51,928 nucleotides of DNA, from the NCBI GenBank assembly GCA_030654195.1, contig JAURXV010000153.1:1-51928 (forward strand), in the 5' to 3' direction. Shown one piece after another: positions 9,016-18,977 of this stretch (positions are counted from its first letter, which is position 1; each line of letters starts with the position of its first letter). Below the pieces are notes generated by a model. That model saw only the letters and a program-made list of their open reading frames with translations, did not search any database and was not told where the DNA came from. The stretch comes from Syntrophales bacterium (lineage in GTDB: Bacteria > Desulfobacterota > Syntrophia > Syntrophales > UBA5619). Position numbers and translations under genes: made by a program.

Positions 9016-11478
9016 ATGTTCAATAAAATAGAGAACAGGGAAATGAATGCGGGGATGATGGATATTCCCCTTCTGCCCCTTCGGGACGTGGTGGTCTTTC
9101 CCCACATGATCGTTCCTCTTTTTGTGGGAAGGGAAAGATCGATCGCCGCACTGGAAGCCGCAATGAAGGAGGAAAAAGAGATCTTCATGGTGGCGCAGAA
9201 AAGCGCCCAGAAGGATGATCCTAGTGAGGAAGAGATCTATCGCATCGGAACGATCGGGATCATCATTCAGTTGCTGCGTCTGCCCGATGGTACGGTCAAG
9301 GTGCTGGTCGAAGGGAAGAAACGGGGCATCATCCGCGAATATCTTCCCTGCGAAGACTATTTCCTGATTTGCGCCGAAGAGCTGGAGGAGACCGGCAAGA
9401 CAGAAACCGTCCGGATCGAGGCCCTGATGAGAAGCATCCGGGAATCGTTTGAAACCTACGCCAAGATGACCAAGAAGGTGCATCTGGAGATGGTCGGCAC
9501 CATCGCTTCCATCGAGGAGCCATCAAAACTGGCCGATGTCGTCATTTCCCAGATCAACGCCAAGTTAGAGGACAAGCAGAGAATTATCGAAATCTTCCAT
9601 GTCCCGGAACGGATGGAGGCGATCTATGAACTGATGCTTTCGGAGATCGAGATCCTTCAGGTCGAGGAGAAGATCAAGAGACGGGTCAAGAAGCAGATGG
9701 AAAAGACCCAGAAGGACTACTACCTCAACGAACAGATGCGGGCGATCCAGAAGGAGATGGGGGAGAAGGGGGAGAAGGACGATTTTCGCAACGAAATCGT
9801 AGAACTGGAAAAAAGGCTGAAACAGAAGAAACTTTCCGAAGAGGCGCACAAGAAGGTCAAACAGGAAATCAAAAAGATGCAGATGATGGCCCCGATGTCC
9901 GCCGAGGCAACGGTGGTCCGGAATTATATCGACTGGCTGCTCGATATGCCGTGGTCCGAAAAAACGGAAAACAAGCATACGCTGAAGGAATCGGAAGCCA
10001 TTCTTGAAGAGGACCATTATGGTCTCAAGCAGGTCAAGGAGAGGATCATCGAATATCTGGCCGTTCAGACCCTCGTCAAGAAGAACAAGGGTTCGATCCT
10101 CTGTCTCGTCGGTCCGCCGGGCGTCGGGAAGACCTCCATCGCGAAATCCGTGGCCCGCGCAACCAATCGGAAATTCGTTCGGCTTAGCCTGGGCGGCGTC
10201 CGGGATGAGGCGGAGATCCGGGGTCACCGGCGGACCTACATCGGCGCGATGCCGGGGAAGATCATCCAACTGCTCAAGAAGGCCGGGACGAACAACCCTG
10301 TTTTCTGTCTGGACGAGGTGGACAAGCTGAGTTCCGATTTCCGGGGGGATCCCTCGTCCGCGCTGCTGGAGGTGCTCGATCCGGAACAGAACATTGCCTT
10401 TAACGACAACTATCTGGAAGTCGACTATGACCTCTCCGATATCATGTTCATCACCACGGCCAATGTCTTGCAGACCATCCCCGCGCCGCTTCAGGACCGG
10501 ATGGAGGTGATCCGCCTGGCCGGATATACGGAGCCGGAAAAACTCAATATCGCCAAGCTGTTCCTTGTCCCCAAGGTGATGGAGGCGAACGGGCTGAAGA
10601 GCAACGACGTGGCTTTTACGGACGGGGCGCTGCTCACGATCATCCGTCAATACACCCGGGAAGCGGGGGTCCGGAATCTGGAGCGGGAAATCGCGTCGAT
10701 ATGCCGGAAGCTCGCCCGGAAGATCGTAAGCAACGGCGCGAAAGGATGCATCCGAATCTCCTCCAAGTCGGTTCAGGGGCATCTGGGCGTGCCGAAATTC
10801 CGTCATGGTGAAACCGAAGGACGGGATGAAATCGGCCTGACGATCGGTCTTGCCTGGACCGAGGTCGGCGGGGAGTTGCTGGTCATCGAGACCTCCATCA
10901 TGCAGGGGACCGGCAAGATGACCCTGACCGGAAAGTTAGGCGACGTCATGCAGGAGTCGGCGCAGGCGGCGCTGACGTACGTCCGCGCCCGGGCGGAACA
11001 ATTCGGACTGCCGGAAGGTTTCTACAAGGAGACGGACATTCACGTCCATGTGCCGGAAGGAGCAATTCCGAAGGATGGGCCCTCCGCCGGCATTGCGATG
11101 GCAACCTCCATCGCCTCCGCGTTCATCCGCCGGAAGGTCAGGGGGGATCTGGCCATGACGGGCGAGATCACGCTGCGGGGCCGGGTGCTGCCGATCGGAG
11201 GATTGAAGGAGAAGCTGCTGGCCGCGCATCGGGGGAATATCCGCACCGTGATCATCCCCAAGGACAACGAAAAGGATCTGGCGGAGGTCCCGGCCAATGT
11301 CCTGAAGAACCTTGAAATCATTCTCGTGGAGAATGTCGATGAGGTCCTGAAGGCCGCGCTGCTGCCGGCGGAGGGAGAAGGTGAGAGGGTGGAACCGATC
11401 GGGAAGGCGATGGCGCCGGCCGCCGGTTCCGCTGACAGGATACCCCTTCCGTTACAGGCCTCGTTGCATGAACGGTAA
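9016..11478 (+). CDS. lon: ATP-dependent Lon protease
   Basis: Lon is a AAA+ serine protease that degrades misfolded and regulatory proteins. The 820 residues contain the N-terminal substrate domain ([15 protein letters not shown]), a coiled middle segment, Walker A GPPGVGKT near residue 370 and the C-terminal protease domain with a Ser690-Lys731 dyad (DGPSAG and [13 protein letters not shown]). A C-terminal tail of about 35 residues rich in Ala, Gly and Pro follows the protease domain. It lies 27 bases after clpX. Plasticity in heat regulation cannot be judged because no CIRCE or sigma-32 site was recognised here. Confidence 0.97.
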   Translation: MFNKIENREMNAGMMDIPLLPLRDVVVFPHMIVPLFVGRERSIAALEAAMKEEKEIFMVAQKSAQKDDPSEEEIYRIGTIGIIIQLLRLPDGTVKVLVEGKKRGIIREYLPCEDYFLICAEELEETGKTETVRIEALMRSIRESFETYAKMTKKVHLEMVGTIASIEEPSKLADVVISQINAKLEDKQRIIEIFHVPERMEAIYELMLSEIEILQVEEKIKRRVKKQMEKTQKDYYLNEQMRAIQKEMGEKGEKDDFRNEIVELEKRLKQKKLSEEAHKKVKQEIKKMQMMAPMSAEATVVRNYIDWLLDMPWSEKTENKHTLKESEAILEEDHYGLKQVKERIIEYLAVQTLVKKNKGSILCLVGPPGVGKTSIAKSVARATNRKFVRLSLGGVRDEAEIRGHRRTYIGAMPGKIIQLLKKAGTNNPVFCLDEVDKLSSDFRGDPSSALLEVLDPEQNIAFNDNYLEVDYDLSDIMFITTANVLQTIPAPLQDRMEVIRLAGYTEPEKLNIAKLFLVPKVMEANGLKSNDVAFTDGALLTIIRQYTREAGVRNLEREIASICRKLARKIVSNGAKGCIRISSKSVQGHLGVPKFRHGETEGRDEIGLTIGLAWTEVGGELLVIETSIMQGTGKMTLTGKLGDVMQESAQAALTYVRARAEQFGLPEGFYKETDIHVHVPEGAIPKDGPSAGIAMATSIASAFIRRKVRGDLAMTGEITLRGRVLPIGGLKEKLLAAHRGNIRTVIIPKDNEKDLAEVPANVLKNLEIILVENVDEVLKAALLPAEGEGERVEPIGKAMAPAAGSADRIPLPLQASLHER

Positions 11479-11494
11479 AGATTGAACTTAATCC

Positions 11495-11523
11495 TTGACA
11501 ACGTGAGGGATCGCTGTTAGATA
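11495..11523 (+). promoter_or_regulatory. Sigma-70 promoter for tRNA-Val and tRNA-Asp
   Basis: TTGACA, exactly 17 bases and TAGATA lie 25 bases ahead of tRNA-Val. The position gives a short 5' leader. Both tRNA genes are probably co-transcribed and end at the hairpin after tRNA-Asp. Confidence 0.7.
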
Positions 11524-11547
11524 CCTCCCCGAAAAGAGGGGTAATGC

Positions 11548-11623
11548 GGGCGGGTAGCTCAGTTGGGAGAGCGCCACGCTTACACCGTGGATGTCACAGG
11601 TTCAAGTCCTGTTCCGCCTACCA
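11548..11623 (+). tRNA. tRNA-Val (anticodon UAC)
   Basis: The 76-base cloverleaf has an acceptor GGGCGGG/TCCGCCT with terminal G-U pairs, a D-arm GCTCAGTTGGGAGAGC, an anticodon stem CCACG/CGTGG around loop CTTACAC (anticodon TAC), a T-arm ACAGG-TTCAAGT-CCTGT, and an encoded CCA. Confidence 0.94.
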
Positions 11624-11708
11624 TGGAAATAGCGAAATCCTGAAGTTGCCCCGGTTTGGACCACGGGGGGCTTGGAAATCGGGTTTTAACAGGGAATAAA
11701 TTGCATAC

Positions 11709-11785
<77 letters not shown>

Positions 11786-11791
11786 GAATGA

Positions 11792-11830
11792 AAACAGGGG
11801 GTTAGGAAGAAATTCCGCCCCCTGTTTCTT
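11792..11830 (+). terminator. Terminator after tRNA-Asp
   Basis: A 10-bp stem AAACAGGGGG/CCCCCTGTTT with a 16-base loop is followed by a short T-rich run (TTTCTTTA). It ends the tRNA-Val/tRNA-Asp transcript. Confidence 0.7.
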
Positions 11831-11866
11831 TATCTCAGAAACGATTTCCAACCCTATTTCCAACCT

Positions 11867-12361
11867 TCAGACCAAAAATACGAGGAAGGCGTGATCGCAA
11901 TTGATCGGCATTCTCCCGATTCCGGTGTCTTTGAGAAGGTCGTCAAAAACGGCGCTTATCCGCAAATCGCTGGGGGACAACTGAGATTCGCCGGATGGGT
12001 GATTATGAACAATCCATGCCCTACCGGCACCAGTTACGTTTAGGATCTGCCCGGCAGAAACATAAGGGAAAACTTGGCTCTGGTTTGGACCTCCGACGGT
12101 GTGCTGATTGACGGCCAGAATCTCGTCGTCCTTGTCGGTAACGATGGAGGTAAAGACCTCTTGCGTGTCACGGGCGAGATTGTCGCGGGAGATGACGGCT
12201 GCGTCTTCGGGAGTGGTTATTGAGCCGGTTTGATCCGGTGTAATCAATATTGTAATGGAGAACTTGGCCCTCTTAATCCAGCACGATAAAAATAGCCTTG
12301 GGAGTATATTTATGTGGGGAATTGAAGGAAAACACTTGGAGCCAATCCACAGCGTGGCCAA
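11867..12361 (-). pseudogene. RadC-like JAB/MPN domain protein, decayed fragment
   Basis: Residues from about 70 onward match the RadC-like JAB domain: VFTSIVTDKDDEILAVNQH leads into the metal-binding core HNHPSGESQLSPSD, which keeps the His-x-His and Asp ligands. Such domains occur in mobile-element and phage proteins as well as in RadC. The N-terminal 60 residues do not resemble the family and may be out-of-frame extension. The C-terminus ends in DHAFLVFLV rather than the usual conserved tail, and a GGTTGGAAAT direct repeat lies at the break. I read it as a remnant. The true start is unclear because only the distal ATG at 12361 is in frame, and it overlaps the plus-strand ORF that follows. 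The function, if any, is unknown. Confidence 0.6.
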
Positions 12362-12587
12362 GCAGTTTGACCCAACTTACAATCCCGAAAAGTTAGGGGC
12401 ATGGGGAATCTTGTTTCTCTGCTGTGGTGCAATGGGAGGGAGAAACAGTTTATGGTACGACAGAGCATATAATAGCGATACTTTTGTACGCCCTTCAGAC
12501 TTGGACAAGATCTTACAGGGATCAGACGTCTGCACAAGTGATGATTACGCTGTGAGGTTCCACCTGTTCGATGATATTCCCCGCTAA
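12312..12587 (+). CDS. Hypothetical protein, unrecognised
   Basis: I do not recognise this 91-residue protein. It begins MWGIEGKHLEPI and ends HLFDDIPR; the composition is protein-like, with many aromatic residues and no membrane segment or signal peptide. The ATG at 12312 follows TTGGGAGT by about 8 bases. An upstream ATG at 12255 would add 19 residues. The sequence is visibly more AT-rich than its neighbours, as expected for acquired DNA. It lies between the RadC-like fragment and fic, and it overlaps the 5' end of the former on the other strand. It may itself be a fragment. Confidence 0.45.
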   Translation: MWGIEGKHLEPIHSVAKQFDPTYNPEKLGAWGILFLCCGAMGGRNSLWYDRAYNSDTFVRPSDLDKILQGSDVCTSDDYAVRFHLFDDIPR

Positions 12588-12673
12588 TGTTGACGCCTTT
12601 TTCTCGGGGGAGAGGTTCCCCTCGCTTGTCAGTCCAGTTCAGGAGGCTAGACCTTATCCCCGGTCTCTGATTC

Positions 12674-13414
12674 TCAGCCCTCCAACAACCTCAGATATTC
12701 CTTCGTCGATTCGTAGCAGACCCCGGCGATGAAGGTGATGAACGGCCCGTCATTGCCCTTGTGGGTCTTGTTCAAGGTGTCCAGGTAGTCCCGCCGAAGG
12801 ATCGGGGGAATGATCGCCAGAGGATACCCTGCTTGAAGTAGGGCAAGGTTCATGAGCAACCGCGCCGCTCGCCCGTTGCCGTCGATGAACGGGTGAATCG
12901 TCACCAGCTCCTTGTGGATGATCGCGCAAAATTCTACTGGGTGATGCTTCGCCCTGGCTTCTGACAATCCGGCAATAAACGACTCCATCAAATCCGGTAT
13001 TCTCTCCGGCGCCGGCGGAATGAAATCCGTCCCGGTGATGATAACCCGGCTCTTACGATACTTCCCCGCCTGCTTCGCGTCGATCCGGTAGTAGAACAGC
13101 CGATGCAGCTCCTTGACGTTCGCCTCTGTGATTTCCTTATTCTTTGCCAACCGGAAAAGCAGGTCATAGGCTTCCGAATGGCCCAGGGCTTCGAGATGAT
13201 CACGGACGGGCTTTCCGCCGATAGTAATTCCGTCCTCGATGACGATCTTCGTTTCTGTCTCGGTTAACGAGTTTCCTTCCAGAGCGTTGCTTGAATAGGT
13301 CGTGCCGATTCGGAAATACTCCCGGACCTGTTTGAGCGTGTGCGCGTCGAGCGGCCTGTGGGCGTCAATCCTGGCCTTCAGAGCGTCGATCTGTTTCAAT
13401 ACGGGTGTTGTCAT
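12674..13414 (-). CDS. Fic family protein (class II, N-terminal inhibitory motif)
   Basis: Fic proteins transfer AMP, or another nucleotide moiety, to hydroxyl side chains of target proteins. The catalytic motif HPFIDGNGRAAR (residues 174-185) is intact, with His174, Asp178 and Arg182/185. The inhibitory helix motif (S/T)xxxE(G/N) is present near the N-terminus as SNALEG (residues 42-47), so this is an autoinhibited class II enzyme in which Glu46 would block ATP binding. At 246 residues it is a compact member. It lies in the accessory patch behind tRNA-Asp with no separate antitoxin gene, which fits cis inhibition. The target protein is unknown. Confidence 0.9.
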   Translation of the reverse strand: MTTPVLKQIDALKARIDAHRPLDAHTLKQVREYFRIGTTYSSNALEGNSLTETETKIVIEDGITIGGKPVRDHLEALGHSEAYDLLFRLAKNKEITEANVKELHRLFYYRIDAKQAGKYRKSRVIITGTDFIPPAPERIPDLMESFIAGLSEARAKHHPVEFCAIIHKELVTIHPFIDGNGRAARLLMNLALLQAGYPLAIIPPILRRDYLDTLNKTHKGNDGPFITFIAGVCYESTKEYLRLLEG

Positions 13415-13654
13415 GTCTTTCCCTTCGCCTCTCCGTCATTGGTCTTACTGTATTGCAAACGGGTTACATCGTCAAGGTTCAATTTTCAGCCTGCCCCCAC
13501 CAGCCAGATATTCTGTCTTGATTCTTTTCATGGTTCCGCCTATAATCGCGCTCCATGATAGAAATCGCTGAAGGGGGTTGACCACATGGTAATCCCCTTC
13601 TTGTCGTTGTGGAACAGCAAGCCGTGAAACCCATGTAGAGAATGATCGAAACGC

Positions 13655-15211
13655 TTGAAAAAATTGATAACGCATTTGATAGCATCTTCAAACCTGATCG
13701 CGGCCCTCTTGTCCGGCCTTTTTCTGTTTCTCTGCTTTCCGAAGTTTGGAAGCGGGGTTCTGTCCTGGGTTGCGCTGATTCCCCTTTTTTATGCGCTGCG
13801 GGATGCAAAACCATGGGAGGGGTTTAAAACCGGTTTTCTTGCGGGTCTGGTTGCGCACATCGGGATCTTCTACTGGATTTCCTATGTCGTCGTTCAATAT
13901 GGCCATCTACCCGTTTACATGGGTATCATGGCCATGCTGCTGCTTGCCGCATACCTGAGCCTCTATACGGCATGTTTTGCGATGGGCGTCGTCTTTCTCC
14001 GAAAAAAAGGAGGCGCCCTCTTTCTATCGGCCCCGCTGTTGTGGACCATCCTTGAATTTGCCCGTTCTCATCTCTTCACAGGCTTTCCCTGGGAAAATCT
14101 GGCCTATTCCCAATACCTCTACGAGAACATCATCCAGATCGCCGATTTAACCGGTATCTATGGAATATCATTTGCGATCGTTATGGTCAACGCGGTTCTT
14201 TACAATCTCTGGTCGCTCCGATTCCGGAAAAGGTATTTGCTGACGGAGATCGCGATCGCGTTCGCCGTGATCGCGGCCATCTATGGCTATGGTCATTTTC
14301 GCACGGCTGAAATTCGGGAATCTGTTCGGAAGAAGAGTTCCGTCGAAGTGGCGCTCGTTCAGGGGAATATCGATCAGAACATCAAATGGAACGACCGCTA
14401 TCAGTTGCAAACGCTGAATATCTATCGTTCCCTGTCCCTTCGTTCCATCCCTGCGGAAGGGGGAATGATCATCTGGCCGGAAACGGCGGCGCCTTTCTAC
14501 TTTGAGGGCGCCAATCCGCTGCGGGCGGTCGTCGTCGATGTCGCCCGGGCGTCCGGCAGATGGCTTCTCTTCGGCAGTCCGAGTTATGATGAGGGTGGCG
14601 GAAAGATCTACTATATGAACAGCGCCTACATGCTCCGGCCGGACGGGACTGTTGCGGGCCGATATGACAAGGTGCATCTCGTGCCTTATGGTGAATATGT
14701 GCCGCTGAGAAAGGTCTTTCCCTTCATCGGCAAGCTCGTCGTCGGGGTAGGCGACTTCCGGCCGGGAACGGGATTCAATCCGATCGAATACGACGGACGC
14801 CGTATCGGCGTCCTGATCTGCTATGAAGCAATCTTTCCGGAATCCGCAAGAGATTACAAACAGAAGAATGCCGACCTGCTCGTGAACATCACCAACGATG
14901 CCTGGTTCGGAAAATCCTCAGCGCCTTTTCAGCATCTCTCCATGACGGTTTTCCGGGCGGTCGAAAACCGTCTCTACCTCGTCCGGGCAGCCAATACCGG
15001 GATCAGCGCCATCATCGATCCGACGGGGAAAATCCTCTCCCAGACGGGCCTCTTTGAAAGAACCGTTCTGAAGGGTGAGGTGAAATACATTGACGAAAAG
15101 ACCTTTTATGCGGCATATGGTGACCTGTTCGTTTACTTATGCGGAATCGTGTTGATCCCGTACTATTTTATCCTGCAAAGGAGAAGAAAAAATGCTGGAA
15201 GGAATTCATGA
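13655..15211 (+). CDS. lnt: Apolipoprotein N-acyltransferase
   Basis: Lnt adds the third acyl chain to the N-terminal cysteine of lipoproteins in the inner membrane, using phospholipid as donor. The 518 residues start with about six membrane segments up to residue 212, followed by a periplasmic nitrilase-like domain. The triad is visible as Glu276 (WPETA), Lys339 (YDKVHLVPYGEY) and Cys389 (ICYEAIFPE), close to E. coli E267/K335/C387. One more membrane helix closes the protein. The TTG start has only a weak ribosome site (AGAGAA). The end overlaps the prfB start by 20 bases. Lipobox proteins in this window are plausible substrates. Confidence 0.95.
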   Translation: MKKLITHLIASSNLIAALLSGLFLFLCFPKFGSGVLSWVALIPLFYALRDAKPWEGFKTGFLAGLVAHIGIFYWISYVVVQYGHLPVYMGIMAMLLLAAYLSLYTACFAMGVVFLRKKGGALFLSAPLLWTILEFARSHLFTGFPWENLAYSQYLYENIIQIADLTGIYGISFAIVMVNAVLYNLWSLRFRKRYLLTEIAIAFAVIAAIYGYGHFRTAEIRESVRKKSSVEVALVQGNIDQNIKWNDRYQLQTLNIYRSLSLRSIPAEGGMIIWPETAAPFYFEGANPLRAVVVDVARASGRWLLFGSPSYDEGGGKIYYMNSAYMLRPDGTVAGRYDKVHLVPYGEYVPLRKVFPFIGKLVVGVGDFRPGTGFNPIEYDGRRIGVLICYEAIFPESARDYKQKNADLLVNITNDAWFGKSSAPFQHLSMTVFRAVENRLYLVRAANTGISAIIDPTGKILSQTGLFERTVLKGEVKYIDEKTFYAAYGDLFVYLCGIVLIPYYFILQRRRKNAGRNS

Positions 15212-16281
15212 CATCCTGATCGATCTGGCCCGGAGAATCGAACATTTCGGGGTTTGTCTTTGACATCCCTGAAAAAGAATTGCGTATCCGGGAGCTGGAC
15301 AAGGAATCCCAGCGCGACGGTTTCTGGGATGAACCGGAAAAGGCGAGCGGGATCCTCCGGGAAAAAAGCCGGTTGACGGATGCGGTCGAGAAATGGAAGC
15401 AGCAACAAAGCAGCCTCGAAGATCTCCGGATTCTTTCCGAAATCGCCTCCGAGGAGAATGATGATCAGACCCGGGAAGAGATCCGATCCGAGTTGGAAAG
15501 GCTCAATGCCTCCGTTCGGGTCGATGAACTGAAGATGATGCTCGGCTCCGAACAGGATCCGATGAACGCGATCCTGTCGATTCATGCGGGCGCGGGGGGA
15601 ACGGAGGCGCAGGACTGGGCGGAGATGCTGCTGCGGATGTACCTGCGCTGGGCAGAGAGGAAAGGTTTCGAGGCCACCATCATCGATTATCTGCCGGGTG
15701 ACGAGGCCGGCATTAAGAGCGTAACCTGGACCCTCCGGGGTGAATACGCCTACGGCTATGCCAAGGCGGAAATCGGAATTCACCGGCTGGTTAGGATATC
15801 GCCTTTTGATGCCGGCGCGCGCCGGCACACCTCATTTGCCTCCGTCTTCGTCTATCCCGAGGTCGACGACCGGATCGTCGTTGAAATAGATGAAAAGGAT
15901 CTGCGCATCGACACCTATCGCTCCACCGGCGCCGGCGGTCAGCACGTGAACAAGACCGATTCCGCGGTGAGGCTCACCCATCTGCCGACGGGAATTGTGG
16001 TCCAGTGCCAGAACGAGCGTTCGCAGCACAAGAACAAGGCGATGGCCATGAAATACCTCCGTTCCCGTATCTATGAGATGAAACTCCGGGAGCAGAATGC
16101 AAAACTCGATGAGATCAACAAGACCAAAAAGGATATTGCCTGGGGCAGCCAGATCCGCTCCTACGTGCTGCATCCGTATAAAATGGTTAAGGATCATCGG
16201 ACAAACCTCGAAACCGGCAACGTCAACCGGGTTTTGGATGGCGATATCGACGATTTCATCGAGGCCTATCTGCTGCATTAA
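15192..16281 (+). CDS. prfB: Peptide chain release factor 2, with programmed +1 frameshift
   Basis: RF2 terminates translation at UGA and UAA. The gene starts at ATG 15192, and its first 23 codons end in CTT TGA at 15258-15263. Skipping one base gives GAC ATC and continues as DIPEKELRIRELDKESQRDGFW for 339 more residues, about 362 in total, like E. coli RF2 at 365. The shift site CTTTGAC matches the classical prfB autoregulation site, and a GGGG stretch lies five bases upstream as an internal Shine-Dalgarno. The stop-recognition tripeptide SPF (SPFDAGARRHTSF) and the catalytic GGQ (GAGGQHVNKTDSAVR) are intact. Starting only at the downstream TTG would miss the regulatory head. Confidence 0.96.
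15258..15264 (+). promoter_or_regulatory. prfB programmed frameshift site CTTTGAC
   Basis: When RF2 is scarce, the ribosome pauses at UGA with Leu-tRNA on CUU and slips one base forward onto UUU. The upstream GGGG at 15249-15252 is five bases from the slip codon, slightly farther than in E. coli. Confidence 0.95.
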
Positions 16282-16415
16282 TATTTTGGGGAAGGGCAAA
16301 AGTATGGTATAGCACTGCCCGCCTATAAAATGGATTGGAGACCGTACGATGGACGGGTGCGGGGAAACGGCATATCCATCACGGGCGAATAGAAACGGGT
16401 CAGCAAGGAGTCAAA

Positions 16416-18512
16416 ATGTTCCGAAATGAGATATCGACGATCCCGATGGTTCTGATAATCTTTTGTCTTGGCGGTTTGACCATGTCATCATGCTCGGTAT
16501 CCACCCCGGAAGTTTTAAAAAAACGAACCGACCTATCCGTTCAGGAGTTGGCTCGTCCGGAGGAGTCTCCGTTGTCACAGCCACCCGTGGCGATCGAACC
16601 CCTCCTGAATCAAAAGACCGATCCCCAGGCGAAGGGGGTTTCAGAACAGCCTCAGCCGGCGAATCTCTCCCCGGCGCCGAATTCCGCCGATATCCCGGGA
16701 AAAAGCGATGGGATCACAAAATCCACTGGAGCGGTCGATGCTGCTGGACCGATCATATCCTCGGATCTGTCCAGGAAGAGCGAGACGGTAAAAAAGCAAC
16801 CCGTACTTAATCCCTTCCTATTGAATCATCGAGATGAGCGGAGGGTGCGTGAGGAGGAGACGGAACGGGATATCATGGAAGAAGCCCTGCTGCTGTTAGA
16901 TGAATCCCAGAAATACTGGGTGAACGGCGAACTCGAAGATGCGCTCCAGATGCTGGATCAGGCGTATGCCCTGCTGCTTGACACCAACGGCAACCCCGAT
17001 ATCGTGCGGCAGAAGGATGATCTTCGACTGATGATTTCGAAGCGGATCCTGGCCATCTACAACTCACACCAGTCCGTTGCAAAGGGCAAGCGAGGGGAGA
17101 TTCCGATCGTTGCCAATGCGGACGTCGAAAAGGAGATCCGTCAATTTCAGACGGTCGAACGCGAATTTTTCGTCGCATCCTATCAGCGGTCAATGATCTA
17201 TCGGCCCGTGATTTTGCGGGAACTCAAGAAGGCGGGTCTGCCGGAGGAGCTTTCCTGGCTGCCACTGGTGGAAAGCGGCTACAAGATCAATGCGCTATCA
17301 TCTGCAAGAGCCCTTGGCTTATGGCAGTTCATCCCATCGACGGGCTATAAATACGGACTGAATCGTGATGACTGGATAGACGAACGGATGGACGTCGAAA
17401 AATCGACGCGTGCGGCCATCGATTATTTCAAGGATCTGCACGCGATGTTTGGCGACTGGCTGACAGTCCTTGCCGGATACAATTGCGGTGAAGGGCGCGT
17501 CATGCGTACGATCGCCTCTCAGCACATCAATTATCTGGATCGCTTTTGGGACCTCTATCAGCGTCTTCCCTACGAAACGGCGCGGTATGTACCCCGTTTT
17601 GTGGCCACATTGCTCATTGTCAGGGATCCGCAGAAATACGGCATCGACCTCGGATCGGGAGACCCCAAAACAGACATTTTGTCTTATGAAGTGGCGGAGA
17701 TCAACCGATCCCTGCGCTTGCAGGATATCGCCCAGAAACTCGAAACGCCGGAGGAGACCATCTATATTCTAAACGCCGAACTCCGGCATCGAATGACACC
17801 GGACCGACCCTATAAACTGAAGGTTCCGATCGAGAAGGCGGAGTTGCTGCTCAAGATTGCCTCTGAAATTCCGTTGGGAGAGAAACCGCGCGCCTCTTTC
17901 AAAACGGTACGCGGGGTGTTCATCAAACACAAGGTGCGGCAGGGGGAAACCTTGGCCTCCATCGCGGAGAAATATAAGACTTCCGCTGAGGCGATCCGTT
18001 CCGCGAACCATTTGTCGAAGAAACGTTTGGCGGTGGGTCAACGGTTGAATGTCCCGATCCGCAGCACCAAGGTATCGGCGCCTGCAGAGAAGGCAACCAA
18101 GTCCGGCATGGCAATGAACCATAAGGTTCAAAAGGGCGATACGCTGGCCTCTCTTTCCCGGAAGTATGGCATTCCCGTTACGGAGATCCGCAAGATCAAC
18201 CGCTTGAAGAACGACACCCTGAAAATCGGCCAGACGCTTCAACTGGCCACGAGAAATGAGGAAGATACCCAGGCAAAGGAGAGGAAAAGAGCAGAGACCC
18301 CGGGGAAAAAGGAGAAAGCCAAGCCGGAGGCAAAAACGGTGCCGGGAAAGGTTTCTGAATCGACAGCCCCGAAGCAGTACACGGTCAAAAAGGGGGATAG
18401 TTTGAATCGGATCGCCCGGGAAAACAACGTCCCCCTCGACAGGCTGCTCAGGCTGAACCGAATGGGACAAAAAGAGAACATCCATCCGGGACAGGTGATT
18501 CGGATTCAATAA
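16416..18512 (+). CDS. mltD: Membrane-bound lytic murein transglycosylase (MltD-like) with three LysM repeats
   Basis: The enzyme cleaves peptidoglycan glycan strands with formation of 1,6-anhydromuramic ends. It has 698 residues. A hydrophobic leader ends in TMSSC, a plausible lipobox, so it is probably a lipoprotein. A Pro/Ser-rich linker and a helical region follow, then an SLT domain with catalytic Glu286 (WLPLVESGY) and the family segment ARALGLWQFIPSTG. Three LysM repeats occupy the C-terminus (VRQGETLASIAEKY, VQKGDTLASLSRKYG and VKKGDSLNRIAREN). ATG 16416 is chosen because AAGGAG lies five bases ahead; a start at 16335 lacks this and gives a worse leader. It converges on ybeY. Confidence 0.93.
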   Translation: MFRNEISTIPMVLIIFCLGGLTMSSCSVSTPEVLKKRTDLSVQELARPEESPLSQPPVAIEPLLNQKTDPQAKGVSEQPQPANLSPAPNSADIPGKSDGITKSTGAVDAAGPIISSDLSRKSETVKKQPVLNPFLLNHRDERRVREEETERDIMEEALLLLDESQKYWVNGELEDALQMLDQAYALLLDTNGNPDIVRQKDDLRLMISKRILAIYNSHQSVAKGKRGEIPIVANADVEKEIRQFQTVEREFFVASYQRSMIYRPVILRELKKAGLPEELSWLPLVESGYKINALSSARALGLWQFIPSTGYKYGLNRDDWIDERMDVEKSTRAAIDYFKDLHAMFGDWLTVLAGYNCGEGRVMRTIASQHINYLDRFWDLYQRLPYETARYVPRFVATLLIVRDPQKYGIDLGSGDPKTDILSYEVAEINRSLRLQDIAQKLETPEETIYILNAELRHRMTPDRPYKLKVPIEKAELLLKIASEIPLGEKPRASFKTVRGVFIKHKVRQGETLASIAEKYKTSAEAIRSANHLSKKRLAVGQRLNVPIRSTKVSAPAEKATKSGMAMNHKVQKGDTLASLSRKYGIPVTEIRKINRLKNDTLKIGQTLQLATRNEEDTQAKERKRAETPGKKEKAKPEAKTVPGKVSESTAPKQYTVKKGDSLNRIARENNVPLDRLLRLNRMGQKENIHPGQVIRIQ

Positions 18513-18524
18513 GGCCGGTAATGA

Positions 18525-18977
18525 TCAATCGAGATGGTAATGCCTCCGGAGGAAAAAGAGTTCCCGTTCCAGATTTTTCATTTTTTTCGCTTCATTGCTT
18601 TCTACGTCTTCATGGTTGTATCCCAAGAGATGGAGAAGACCGTGTATAAGTAGAAATTCAACCTCATCCATAAAATCAATATCACAGGTCATGGCGTCTC
18701 GTGCAGCCGTTTCGACGGAAAGGATGATATCCCCCAGGATCTCCGGATGGACGTCTCCGAACGCGCCATCCGTCATCGCAAAAGAGATCACGTTAGTCGG
18801 ACGATCCCTTTGAAGATAATTCTTGTTGATCTCCCGGATCTGATCGTCATCGACGAGTAGAAGGCTGACTTCGCTATCTTTGAAGCCGAGTTCCTTCAGA
18901 AGCCGCTTCAGGCTTCGTCGCACCCTGCCGACATCCACGGTAAGCAGTTTCTGCCGATTTTGGATTAAAATGGACAT
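18525..18977 (-). CDS. ybeY: Endoribonuclease YbeY (16S rRNA 3' end maturation)
   Basis: YbeY is a zinc-dependent RNase needed for 16S rRNA maturation and ribosome quality control. The 150-residue protein contains the metal-binding motif HGLLHLLGYNHEDVE, in which three His are the zinc ligands. The last His-preceding residue is Asn rather than the usual Asp (GYNH instead of GYDH), a minor change. It is downstream of phoH by about 100 bases, the usual order in many bacteria, though the HD-domain membrane protein often placed between them is absent. Confidence 0.95.
   Translation of the reverse strand: MSILIQNRQKLLTVDVGRVRRSLKRLLKELGFKDSEVSLLLVDDDQIREINKNYLQRDRPTNVISFAMTDGAFGDVHPEILGDIILSVETAARDAMTCDIDFMDEVEFLLIHGLLHLLGYNHEDVESNEAKKMKNLERELFFLRRHYHLD

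Noticed and set aside
7777-9483. 568-codon minus-strand open frame across clpX and lon
   Set aside because: It is a shadow of two clearly functional genes on the plus strand.
13472-13675. 67-codon minus-strand ORF between fic and lnt
   Set aside because: It has no ribosome site or recognisable sequence and overlaps the lnt start; the inner 17-codon frame is too short to support.
15280-16281. prfB as a gene starting at TTG 15280
   Set aside because: The in-frame region upstream is joined to an ATG-started head by the classical CTTTGAC frameshift.
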